Below are positions 36,690 to 46,092 of a stretch of DNA of 64,000 nt, one piece after another. Source of the stretch: Scedosporium boydii (taxonomy: Eukaryota; Ascomycota; Sordariomycetes; Microascales; Microascaceae). Position numbers and translations under genes: made by a program. The notes beneath the pieces were generated by a model that did no database searches, was not told the origin of the DNA, and saw only the letters and a list, made by a program, of their open reading frames with translations. The stretch is taken from assembly GCA_002221725.1 (NCBI GenBank), contig NJFT01000079.1:1-64000 (forward strand). Reading direction: 5' to 3'. Position 1 is the first letter of the stretch. Every line of letters begins with the position of its first letter.

Positions 36690-39293
36690 TTAAAGCCAAA
36701 TTTCTACATTCCGCCTCTTTCTATCTCGGTCCTGGTCTTGAGTCTCTCTGCTGGTTGGCCGCTTAAGGCTATACAGAATTGCCCGATCAAAATCAACAAT
36801 CATGACGCGGGATACCTCAGCGTTCCAGAGCATATTCGTAGGTCTCAAGTCGTCATGTTCAACACCGCACTCCAGGAGCTCCTCTTCTGAGCGTTGCCAT
36901 TCCCTGTCCATGTTGGCATCCCCATCACCATGGAGGCATATGGGCTCGCCTCCATACGACATGAGCATCATTCGCGTGATATGCGCGCCGCCACCCAAGA
37001 TGTAGTCCCGCATCAGATTAAACTGGCCAAGATAGACGGGCACAACAGTCCCCTGTAAGGCCCAGAGCCGGTCATATACCTCCTCTTCGTGAGAAAGATG
37101 AGAGCTGTGGCGGGTTTGAACACCCTTGGCGACAAAAGTGTATCCATATGGATGTGCTGTGATTTTGAAGAGGGCGCCAATAGCCCCAAATTTTCCATGA
37201 GAGTCTAGAGCCTGGCAGTCGTTATCAAGATTTGCATTGAGCTGCTCCCGCACGATCACAGTCAGCTCAGACAGCTTTATCCGGTGCCTGTTTGAAGGTG
37301 CATAGCGATGGAGGGCAACGTGGGGACATTTGTCGTCGAGGGGAAAGCCGTATTTCAAACCAAGGAGGCATTTCTGGGTGCAATAGAGTTCAAGGGGTGG
37401 TCGGGGCGGCCCATGGTGGGATCTCTGTGCACCTTGTCCCTTATTTTGGCTTGCTGGAGAGGCCTTCGTTGTAGATTTCGACCTGACAGAGGGCCGATGA
37501 GCCATACCTCGACGACCGAGTGGGTTTCCGGGAGTAGCACTAGAACCTGGAGCGGCGGAGTCCGAATCATCACTATCATTGTGCCGATCCCTCTTTTCTG
37601 GATCTGGTCGACAGGTCGAACCGCCTTCTCCTTCTCTGGTACCTGGTGCCAATATGGTAGGCTCGGTAAGTCGCAGCCGCTCCGTGGCAGCAGGATCACC
37701 AACACTCTCGTAAAGCGCTGGCCATCGAACAAGCTGGCTCTGCAATGATTCCTTTGCCTCGGCTGAAAGCGGCGTTCTCTGGAGGGCGAGGAGTATAAGG
37801 GATAGTACGAGAGCAATAGGGGTGTGCTTCATCAAATGTGCATGCTGATTGAGAACATGCTCATCGACGGGTTGGCCATTAGCCAGAGCGGGTAACTGAA
37901 CCTGACTTTTGGGCAAGGCGAGGTGGTAATAGAGAATTTCTGGTTCAGTTGGATCCACGTAGAGTAAAATGATGCCTTCGCCCGACGCGACATAGCTATA
38001 GACAAGACCGGCGTTCACCATGTAGTGGAATACCTGGGCAAGGACTTGGGCGGTTTTGTTTCGTGCAGACTCTCGGGGGGAGAGGGATGACGCACGAGAA
38101 TCCCTTTGGGATCTGTTGCTTGTTATATCGTCCCGAGACTCCCCTGCTGCTGTTGCGGGCTGCATTTTGGCGTAATGACGAATGGCGTTGGGGAAAATCG
38201 TGAGGTCGGAAGACGTCCCATCCAGGGCGAGCCGGAGGACGGTTGGATTGAGCTTGTGAGCGGCTTTGTATTCAATGATGAACAGCTGGCTGCGAATCTT
38301 TTGGGCGTTCTGGCGGATACACCACCGATCCGGGACGCTGCGGCGTTCGGGCGAGCGCTTCTTGGAGGGAGACTGACTGCTCGTGGATGGAGGGGAAGAA
38401 GCTGATCTCTTTGACAAGGTTGGGCGCTGTTTCTGTCGTTGGAGGGGTCGGCCACGCTTGGTTCTGCTTTCTGAGGGTTGTTGGCCATCGTCTGCTCCGG
38501 CGGTAGTGGAGGCGGTAGGAGTTGACGATATTGAAGGAGTGGCATTATCGATCTGAAGGTCAGGGCGACCAACCGGTGTCGCAGCCGCCGCCGGAGTGTC
38601 GGTGTTGTCCCCTTGAAGGCTATAGGGGTTGGACCTGAAAATCACCCGGGTTGTGTCCTGCGGCATGAGCTTCAGATACTGGGTCATGATGTCCTTGGCA
38701 CGCAACTCTACTGCGAGCAACTCAAATGGCCAAAGGTCCTGCTCCTGAGCCAAAGGGCTAGGAGATAAATCTCGTCCGACTTGCATGATATCGGACAAGC
38801 TAGGAAATAGCTGCTGATCGCCAAAGAGGGTACAGAGCGAAATAAAACACTCTTCATGGAGCTTTGGAAACTCGGACCACGGACGAAGTTCTCGGGGATA
38901 GAAGCGGCTATCGACGTTAGTCAAGCCTCCGCTCGAGGACAGATTCGAGCATTTTTGCACGGAGACGGGTTGGAACAGGAGGGAATAACAGTAGTAGAGG
39001 CAGGGAAGAAATGGCGTTCGACTGGAGAGGGCTTCTGCGGTAATTCGAAGCTGCCGTTCATGGAGTCTTCCTCGACGTTCCTCCTCTTTCTCGCGGCGTT
39101 CCTCTTCGACGCGTCGTTCCGCATCTTCAGCGCGACGTCGCAGGCGGTCCCTTTCTTCTATGATTTTTCGAATAGCCTCGGGTGATAAATCCAAGTCGTC
39201 CATCTTTTTCTTCTCACTTGGGCCTGTCTTCTTGGAAGCTTGCGACGAACAGTGAACAAAAACGAAAAGTTGACGCACATTGTCTTTGCTCAT
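36690..39293 (-). CDS. Large fungal protein with coiled coil and C-terminal kinase-like domain
   Basis: This is one open frame of 867 codons from an ATG at 39293. After a short start there is an Arg/Glu-rich coiled coil at about residues 40-95. A fungal-specific region with ELRPWSEFP follows. The centre is low-complexity Ser/Thr/Pro and Arg-rich (about residues 235-320 and 560-640). The C-terminus is kinase-like: a catalytic-loop-like HDDLRPTN with His 813, Asp 815 and Asn 820, then VDFD at 833-836 where kinases have DFG. A Lys in GYTFVAKGVQ could be the ATP-site Lys. No introns are needed. Proteins of this layout are common and multicopy in Eurotiomycetes, without a known function. DFD in place of DFG makes normal kinase activity uncertain, although DFD occurs in some active small-molecule kinases. 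Confidence 0.7.
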   Translation of the reverse strand: MSKDNVRQLFVFVHCSSQASKKTGPSEKKKMDDLDLSPEAIRKIIEERDRLRRRAEDAERRVEEERREKEEERRGRLHERQLRITAEALSSRTPFLPCLYYCYSLLFQPVSVQKCSNLSSSGGLTNVDSRFYPRELRPWSEFPKLHEECFISLCTLFGDQQLFPSLSDIMQVGRDLSPSPLAQEQDLWPFELLAVELRAKDIMTQYLKLMPQDTTRVIFRSNPYSLQGDNTDTPAAAATPVGRPDLQIDNATPSISSTPTASTTAGADDGQQPSESRTKRGRPLQRQKQRPTLSKRSASSPPSTSSQSPSKKRSPERRSVPDRWCIRQNAQKIRSQLFIIEYKAAHKLNPTVLRLALDGTSSDLTIFPNAIRHYAKMQPATAAGESRDDITSNRSQRDSRASSLSPRESARNKTAQVLAQVFHYMVNAGLVYSYVASGEGIILLYVDPTEPEILYYHLALPKSQVQLPALANGQPVDEHVLNQHAHLMKHTPIALVLSLILLALQRTPLSAEAKESLQSQLVRWPALYESVGDPAATERLRLTEPTILAPGTREGEGGSTCRPDPEKRDRHNDSDDSDSAAPGSSATPGNPLGRRGMAHRPSVRSKSTTKASPASQNKGQGAQRSHHGPPRPPLELYCTQKCLLGLKYGFPLDDKCPHVALHRYAPSNRHRIKLSELTVIVREQLNANLDNDCQALDSHGKFGAIGALFKITAHPYGYTFVAKGVQTRHSSHLSHEEEVYDRLWALQGTVVPVYLGQFNLMRDYILGGGAHITRMMLMSYGGEPICLHGDGDANMDREWQRSEEELLECGVEHDDLRPTNMLWNAEVSRVMIVDFDRAILYSLKRPTSRETQDQDRDRKRRNVEIWL

Positions 39294-39880
39294 TTACAAG
39301 CGAGGTTATTCTTATATCGAATTATTAGAGACAAAGTGGTGGACCCGCTTATGTCATCCACTCTCTCATCTTGACGCTTCAAGCTTCATTTCTCCCCCGG
39401 TTCATCCCGAAAAGCACATTCATGGATTGATTGATCTCTCTTGCATGTCCTACTTCGTGCAATAGCTTCCCGAGCCCCATATTGAACGACGAGACTCCCA
39501 GAGCTCGTGAAACGAATCTGTGAGACCTAAGATTGTTGATCTCTTATACATAGCCCGAAGAAGCACGCGCGATACAAGTAAGAGGAGGGAATCATAAGTT
39601 CTGTTGTCTAGAAAGTAATACTTTGTGGAGTGATGGAATTGTGCTTTCCATTGGATTTAGGCTAGATGTGTAAACGCAGCCTAAAGAACCAGCCAGCCAT
39701 GCATGATGCAACACAAAACGGCAGAATGAATGATCCGGATGACTAAAGCCCGCTCAAATCCGTGATGTTGTGTCCTTTCACAGTCTTTCAATGGTCAAGA
39801 CAGAATCCCTCACCAATTCGGCTCAACTCCGTCGACGTTGATATGCCCTTGGGGAGCTTTCCTGGAACATTGCCGTCGCC
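39294..39880. other. Intergenic between divergent genes
   Basis: This is the shared upstream region of the kinase-like gene (minus) and the UstYa-like gene (plus). No separate gene was seen, and no clear TATA box. Confidence 0.45.
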
Positions 39881-40864
39881 ATGACCTCGGCGTGTCAGTC
39901 GACAGTCGATCTCAGAAAAACGGCCCAAGATGAGGAAAAGGAGGCATTTCTCTCAGTGCCGCTGACCAACGACGATGTTCCTCCATCCACCAAGGAGGCC
40001 GCTCTGAGGAACGCGATCCGGTATGCGCGACTGGCTTTGGAGGTGTTAATGGCGATTGCCATCGTGATTCTGCTAGCTCGCTCCGTTAATGACGGACAGA
40101 TGTCTACTTCAAAGACCAAACTGTCACCAGTACCTACCTGTAAGCATTCCTCTGTCCTATTCTTGGGGAGGCCATAATTCATTGCTAACTCTCATCCATG
40201 AACCTGCAAATGCAGTTCCACAGAAGACGTACACATTTGCGGAAGAGCCGAGATACCTCCAGGAGAAAATGTTTTTCAATAAGACGGAAACTCTCAGGAC
40301 GCTGCATAACTGGATCGAGCTGAGCTCTGGTATGTATTGAAGGAGTTTAGGAGTCTTCTGTCAGTCACACAGCTAATGAATAATTACGGCCCTCTAAAGA
40401 CAGCAGAGGCTATGTTCAGTTTCAGGATGCAGATTCTTACGACCTCCCTAACCCATACATAACGCCCGTGAATCGCACCTCGGACGGGCCAGGCTATATG
40501 GTATCGCTGTACCATCAACTTCACTGCCTTGTATGTCTCAGTCCGCTATCAATCACCCCATTAACCGTGTCTAAGGATTACTGCTAACTAAGCTCGACAG
40601 TCATATCTCGTCGAGCATTTCCAAGCTGGATATTCCGGCGTGGAATTAACCGATGAAATTGCCCACCACTCGTCTCACTGCTTCGATTACCTCCGACAGG
40701 CGATCATGTGCGCAGCCGACACTACTCTCGAGGGTGACACGAAGTATGGGCCCGGCTGGGGTTCAAAACACGAGTGCAAGGACTACGATGCGGTCCTGCA
40801 ATGGGCAAATGAGCACGCGACAATGAGATGGAGGACGAACATGCCAGACGAGTCAACGCTGTAA
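39881..40864 (+). CDS. UstYa-family oxidase (DUF3328)
   Basis: Four exons, 39881-40139, 40216-40329, 40400-40530 and 40601-40864, are joined over introns of 76, 70 and 70 bases, giving 255 residues, the usual size of the family. A single membrane helix is at about residues 51-67. The two diagnostic HxxHC motifs are both present: HQLHC at 163-167, ending at a splice site, and HSSHC at 191-195. UstYa proteins are membrane-bound oxidases that make oxidative cyclisations or hydroxylations in fungal RiPP (dikaritin) pathways such as ustiloxin, and in some NRPS pathways such as cyclochlorotine. No second UstY gene, tyrosinase, Kex2-type repeat precursor or synthetase is visible in the window, so it is an orphan here. 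Its product is unknown. Confidence 0.9.
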
Positions 40865-41811
40865 ATTGTGAGGCGGAAGAGATGACTAGAACTATGGATT
40901 ATGCTATGGGAACTGAGGGGAGCTTCTATGGGAGCGCGGGTGGAATTGCGATACTGTCACACACTATTCTAGATAAGAATACATCAGTGCGATTTTTTTC
41001 CAAGTCGGGACTACAATTCTAGTAATTCAAGATGGGAGAGACGAAAAGGGAAGGAGGAAAATCACACGCAGAGAAAAGGGAAAATAGGGGGAAGAGGGAA
41101 TGTGGATGTACATGCTAGCAATGTAGCCCATAAGGAACCCTCATGTCAGAAAAGACCGGAGACGGACTACTTTCTCATGATTGAACGTTCCAGAAAGGCC
41201 AGCCACGGTGGGAAATGCGTGAGCTCCTCGGACCTAGTATCGGTAGCTCGAAGAATAGGTCCGATTCTGCTTTGTCTGATTACTGCACCATTCGATACAA
41301 ACCCTGAGTTGTGCTCACCACCGCAACTTAATCTGGTCGGTCTCACGCAGCTAGCTGCTGTTCTCGTTGTCTGAGCTGTCTGCCTCATGACCCCGACAAG
41401 ACAAGATACCGGATAACACACAGTCAAGGCAAAGGCTCGCTTCTTTTTTCATGTCGTCAATCTCCTCCATGAAATCCGTCCTTGAACGAAGTTTCGTATG
41501 ACCACACGTTAGGGCAGCTTTATCTGTGTATATCTGTGTAGTCTGGATTTTCGCAGACTTTCCACATCATGTCGACAACCTTAGAAACGGACTTTATTCG
41601 TATACCGAGTGGCGAACGTTTTTTCAAAATATTCTCTAGCTGGCGGCTTTGTGAATTTGTAGACGCCTTGCTGCATGTAGTACAGGTCGCACTACCCTCG
41701 GCCATGATGCTAATGAGACGAGCCCGCATGTCCGATCGTCGTTCTTCCAGCATAACTATTCGAATAGAAATCAATATATGCTCCTTTCCGAACTTATTAG
41801 TGGTGTAAACT
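40865..41811. other. Intergenic, purine-rich patch
   Basis: A polypurine stretch at about 41025-41100 is the only notable sequence. Short frames have no domain. Confidence 0.45.
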
Positions 41812-42402
41812 TCATAGAGACATAAGAATTGTTTCCGCAGGAATTGCCTGGGCGATAAGTTCATCATGCAGAAGCGCTCTATAAGATCTTCCGTAATTGA
41901 AAGCGAGTGCCAAGCTGTACTTGGAAAACATGCGCTTATTTTTCAGAAGATACGCTGCTGCCATCAAACGGCCTTGATCCAGCAAGTGCAGGAACCCCGC
42001 GGAGTCAGGATCAGCTTCGCGATCTAACCAACAGGTACTCGCAAACTTCACGGCAGTGATCATGTGGTATTTGTCCGCAGCTACTGCCAATCGCAACACC
42101 ATCCTCACCATAGGATGCTCTGTCTCGGATTCGTTGTTATGGTGAAGAACGCGGCAGATTATCGTCATAGCATCCGCATCATCGTCTTCGAGGGGAAGCT
42201 CCAACGATTTAGTTTCAAGGAGCGCCTGACCTTCTTGCCATGCAGGCGAAAGCATGACCGCAAATACCTTGGAGGCATATTTTAGAACGTGGGGTTGAAC
42301 CCTCAGCCGCTGCTTCCGGTGCCCGACAACCTAGACGACATCACCATCTGGAACAATATTTATGGTTGTCTCGGCGCTGCAAGTCTCGGTCGAAGCATCC
42401 AT
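41812..42402 (-). pseudogene. BTB/POZ-domain gene with an early in-frame stop
   Basis: Read from the ATG at 42402, the frame gives 23 residues ending DGDVV. A TAG at 42331-42333 follows, and the same frame then continues for 172 codons to the end. The region around the stop is the start of a fungal BTB/POZ domain: DGDVV-stop-VVG, LRVQPHVLKYASKVFAVMLS, then LPLEDDDADAMTIICRVLHH. The downstream part alone could start at the Met at 42255, but that would remove the first strands and helix of the domain. Intact relatives are small proteins of about 200-300 residues; their roles are unknown and they are often multicopy. The stop is not removable by an intron of normal size. It could be a sequencing error, a strain-specific mutation or true decay. 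Confidence 0.65.
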
Positions 42403-43156
42403 CACTGCCGAAGCTGGATCGTAATGTGATACTTGTGCGGGCTATTGAAATGAAGAGGATAGTTCGGCGCTATCAACCGTGATTGATATTATGTCCCATC
42501 GATGTTGTAGGTTTCCAAAGTAGGAAGATATATTCGTCAACGCTGCCCTGTCGAGAGGGCCTCCTCTCTGTGCCTGATGACAGACACAACGTCGATGGTC
42601 AAGGCTGCAATTCTGTTTGTTGGGTGGAACAGGATTCAGTCACGTGAGGATTTGCAATTTGTTTTATTTCAAATCGTTCCTGGGGGTTTCACGATCTGGT
42701 TGACATATTTGTGACGACTCTCAGACAATGTTCGATCCCGAATATTTTATCTGTGTGTTACCAAATTGGAGTATCCGAGGTACGGCGAGTCCCGGATTCT
42801 CTTTGCCGCTATATACTATTTCAGGAGCTGAAAAAAGAATGAAAGAAAGCCCTGATGAGTCTTACAATTGTACTGAATGCTGAGTCTGGTTGGAGAGAGT
42901 GGGAGCTGTAGCTGCTCCACGCCAGAGCAATGCATTATTATTACCCATATCTTCCGGAGCAGGAATAAGAAGCATAATAATAACCCCATAACCCAATCCA
43001 CCACTCTGGCAGATCCTGCGCGCAGCTGACCAATAAGCGGTGGCTGCACTCTACGATGCGGACCGACATGGTAGAGACCGTCATTCCTTCCTCTGACCAT
43101 CTCCGAGTTCCCCTCACTCACATCGAAATTCAGACCTTGAGAACACCAGCTCGGGG
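42403..43156. other. Intergenic between divergent genes
   Basis: This is the upstream region of the BTB relic (minus) and of HET gene 1 (plus). A GCTATATACTA sequence at about 42808-42818 is a weak TATA candidate, 340 bases from the HET start. No gene was seen. Confidence 0.45.
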
Positions 43157-45127
43157 ATGGATGAATACATGCAAGACAAACTGTGCGACTTGTGCCTTCA
43201 ATTTGTTGGCGATGTGACCAAATTTGACTTTCAGGCACAAGAAACGTACTCTGACAGGTGGATCAAGGACCATCCTCGATACTGGGCCGATTGGGGCCAT
43301 GGGTTCTTTCATCACGACTCCCACGCAGACTTGCTCGGGAGCAAAGATCAGGGCTGCGCTCTGTGTGACGTAATCGAAGCCAGTTTCTCGGTGTCGTCTC
43401 AGTCACCGAAATGTGTTGGCCGCCTTATATTATTCCCATTCGCGAAATTCGCCAGGGGCGAACCCAGGAGCTTCGTCGCATCCTTCGATGGCAGCCGGGG
43501 TTCTCTGGCACGATGGGGTCGTCAGGACCAAGCCTTCTTCTTTGGTCGACGCCGCCCATGGGATTCCGGCGTGTCGACGACTTCTTCAGAGTACCAACAG
43601 CGGTGGAAACGGCAGCACGAGAGAGACTTTGCCCGCGCAGTTGCTCGAAGCAGTGCCTCTCGCGATGTCTTGGAGACTGCTCGATTCTGGCTGCGAGATT
43701 GCACCACTACTCACGATAAGTGTTCCCGGAGCCCCGCACAGCTCCCAACGAGGGTCATAGACGTCGGCGCGCAGCCTGGGGATGGTCCGGTCCTGTTCGT
43801 GACTGAGGGTCGCGTGGACAATTACGCGGCTCTAAGCCACTGTTGGGGAGGCAATATTCCCTGCAAACTCATCAGTTCCGTCCTCGACGAGTATCAAAAG
43901 CGGTTGCCAGTAGAGCAGCTCCCGCAAAATTTCCAGGATACTATTCACCTCACGCGCGAGCTGGGATTGAGATACGTGTGGATCGATGCTCTGTGTATCA
44001 TCCAAGATTCCGCTGATGATTGGAAATTAGAGGCAGCGAAAATGGCCGAGATATACTCCAAAGCTGCTGTCACCATTTCTACGCTTAATTCCGACCGAAG
44101 CACCTCGGGGTTTCTCAAGCCTCGGCAAACCAAGGCTGCTGTCGTGAGCTCTGAATTCACTGTTCAAGAGCTCCTCCCCTCGCTGCTCGACACTCTCGAA
44201 GATTCCTGCCTCAACACGCGAGGTTGGTGCATGCAAGAGCGTCTTCTGAGCATGGCATTGCTCCACATCGGCGAATCTCAAGTGTTCTGGGAATGTCGCG
44301 CTGGTTACGGGTCGGAAGTCGGCGACTTTGACACCAGTAATGATCGCGTTGGTGCGAGTTTCAACTACGCGACAAAGGAATTCATCGAGCTTCGACAAAA
44401 GTTCAGCCCAGCCACATTCCAAGGATGGAACACGTGGTATAACCTGGTCACGGAGTATACTGCCCGCAATCTCACCTTCACCTCTGACAAGTTTCCCGCG
44501 CTTGCCGGAGCCGCCAGAGTATTTCGCCAAGGATCTTCTACCGCCCATTATGTGGCCGGCCTTTGGAAGCAGGATTTAGCCAATGGACTTGTATGGGGAG
44601 CTCTATCTAAGCGCGCCCCCGCGCAGAAAGCCGCCGGATTTAACTTTTGCTATGACCTCGCTTCTCCTACCACGAAGCGTGCTCCGAGCTGGAGCTGGGC
44701 TAGTGTAGACGGGCCCGTGCAATTCTACGGTGGCCGCGAAGAATACCCGGGCATTTACGAAGTCCTTGATGTTACTATGAACGGAAGTTTGGATAACCTG
44801 GAAGATCCTCCTGCTGAGGGAACTCTGAAGCTTCGAGCCCGAGTTGCTCTCATGCATTACCGGAAGCCCGAATATGGTGACCACGTGGGTTCTTTGGCTT
44901 TTGAAATTGGTGGGCCTCGTATCTTTTCTTTTTGCGTGATGGACTTTGATCGGAAGACGGACAGGGAGTGCTGGGTGCTTCTCACGGGAGGTGACAAACC
45001 GAATTGCTTGATGCTCCGGAAGACCCAGGATAATCAGTTCGCTCGGATTGGATTTGGTGTCACATATATGTCGATAGATCCCCAGTCCCTCGGGCGGTTT
45101 ACTGTCCAGGACATTATCTTGATCTAA
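43157..45127 (+). CDS. HET-domain protein 1
   Basis: This is an intronless frame of 656 codons from an ATG. The N-terminus has paired cysteines (LCDLC and GCALCDV) typical of this subgroup. The HET domain spans about residues 222-360 with its three blocks visible: ALSHCWGG at 225-232, GLRYVWIDALCIIQD at 270-284 and NTRGWCMQERLLS near 354. The C-terminal half has the SWSWASVDG segment common in these proteins. HET domains are TIR-like effectors of fungal heterokaryon incompatibility: a mismatch between strains triggers growth arrest or cell death. Most genome copies are untested, so an incompatibility role for this one is inferred. A second HET gene lies 4.6 kb downstream on the same strand; the two are similar in layout but clearly different in sequence. 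Confidence 0.93.
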   Translation: MDEYMQDKLCDLCLQFVGDVTKFDFQAQETYSDRWIKDHPRYWADWGHGFFHHDSHADLLGSKDQGCALCDVIEASFSVSSQSPKCVGRLILFPFAKFARGEPRSFVASFDGSRGSLARWGRQDQAFFFGRRRPWDSGVSTTSSEYQQRWKRQHERDFARAVARSSASRDVLETARFWLRDCTTTHDKCSRSPAQLPTRVIDVGAQPGDGPVLFVTEGRVDNYAALSHCWGGNIPCKLISSVLDEYQKRLPVEQLPQNFQDTIHLTRELGLRYVWIDALCIIQDSADDWKLEAAKMAEIYSKAAVTISTLNSDRSTSGFLKPRQTKAAVVSSEFTVQELLPSLLDTLEDSCLNTRGWCMQERLLSMALLHIGESQVFWECRAGYGSEVGDFDTSNDRVGASFNYATKEFIELRQKFSPATFQGWNTWYNLVTEYTARNLTFTSDKFPALAGAARVFRQGSSTAHYVAGLWKQDLANGLVWGALSKRAPAQKAAGFNFCYDLASPTTKRAPSWSWASVDGPVQFYGGREEYPGIYEVLDVTMNGSLDNLEDPPAEGTLKLRARVALMHYRKPEYGDHVGSLAFEIGGPRIFSFCVMDFDRKTDRECWVLLTGGDKPNCLMLRKTQDNQFARIGFGVTYMSIDPQSLGRFTVQDIILI

Positions 45128-45458
45128 TCGCTCGACATTGGGGACATGTCCACACAAGGCAGGCCAGACTTCTACACAATCGAGGGATCCACAACCTCAT
45201 CCACAACCTCCCAACACTCACTGTTGACTTCACCTAGGACCTGTACTCTGATCGATGTACCACCAAAGCCACAGAATATTATTCAGTCACGTCACAGAGA
45301 CTCTTCAAGAACTGTGAGTTTCAAGGAGATTGCAAAAGAAGATTTTATTCCAAAACTACCCTGTTCTAAGCATCCTGGTACCCGCGGACCTCTAGAAAGT
45401 AACATGAGGGTTCTCTTGAAGTGATCAATACATGAAGGAGATCTGTTAGGATATCCAT
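45128..45458. other. Intergenic, convergent 3' ends
   Basis: This region separates the HET gene stop from the hydrophobin stop. No gene was seen. Confidence 0.5.
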
Positions 45459-45953
45459 CTAGAGGACATCGTTGAGGGCAATGCAGGGGAGGGCAACGTT
45501 GATGAGACCGTTCTGTTAAAAACTCTTAGTATGCAGGGAAAGAAGCTGCCCAATCGTAGTGCATTACTCACCTGGGAGACGGTGCCAGAGTCGCAGCAGG
45601 CAGCAGTCTGCTTACACTTGTCGTTGAGGAGATTATCAATGCCAATAACTATTAAACGAGGATGTTAGCATCAGGGCATTGAAGGTGAAGACGCTAAGGG
45701 GAAGGGAAGTCTACGCACGGGCGGTAACGGAGAGAGAAGAGCATCCATTGAACAAGCCCAATCCGCCGAGAAGGTTGGACAGCAAGCCCAGACCAACGAT
45801 CTCCTGCTCCTGGCTGCAGCAGTTGAGTTGCTTGTTCAAGGAGCCACAAACATTCTGGGCGTGGCCAATGGTCGGGTTCTCCGTGTCATTGGTGGTAGGA
45901 AGAGCGACGGCAGAAGCCATGGCGGCGAAAGCGGCGACGAGTTGGAAACGCAT
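45459..45953 (-). CDS. Hydrophobin, class I type
   Basis: Three exons, 45953-45719, 45648-45572 and 45512-45459, with introns of 70 and 59 bases, give 121 residues. A signal peptide covers about residues 1-18. The eight cysteines are at 36, 45, 46, 71, 90, 96, 97 and 114, the C-CC-C-C-CC-C pattern of hydrophobins. The long loop between the third and fourth Cys (24 residues, Gly/Leu-rich) fits class I rather than class II. Hydrophobins are secreted and self-assemble at air-water interfaces to coat spores and hyphae. A TATA box lies 133 bases upstream. The small third exon contains the last Cys. Position and splice sites are all consistent, so the model is strong. Confidence 0.93.
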
Positions 45954-46085
45954 TTTGAAGAATGTAAGGAGGAGTGGGAACTTGGCTTTGTGCAGAGGGC
46001 TTGTGGATTGGATGTTGTTGGCTTGGCTGTTGGATGAGTGAGAGAGATGGAGATGGGGTGATGTTAACGGTGGATATATCGTCCA

Positions 46086-46092
46086 TTATATA
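46086..46092 (-). promoter_or_regulatory. TATA box of the hydrophobin gene
   Basis: The minus strand reads TATATAA 133 bases before the ATG at 45953. This is a sequence match only. Confidence 0.55.

Noticed and set aside
44027..45157. Minus-strand frames of 173 and 184 codons under HET gene 1
   Set aside because: They are antisense to the HET coding sequence and show no domain.
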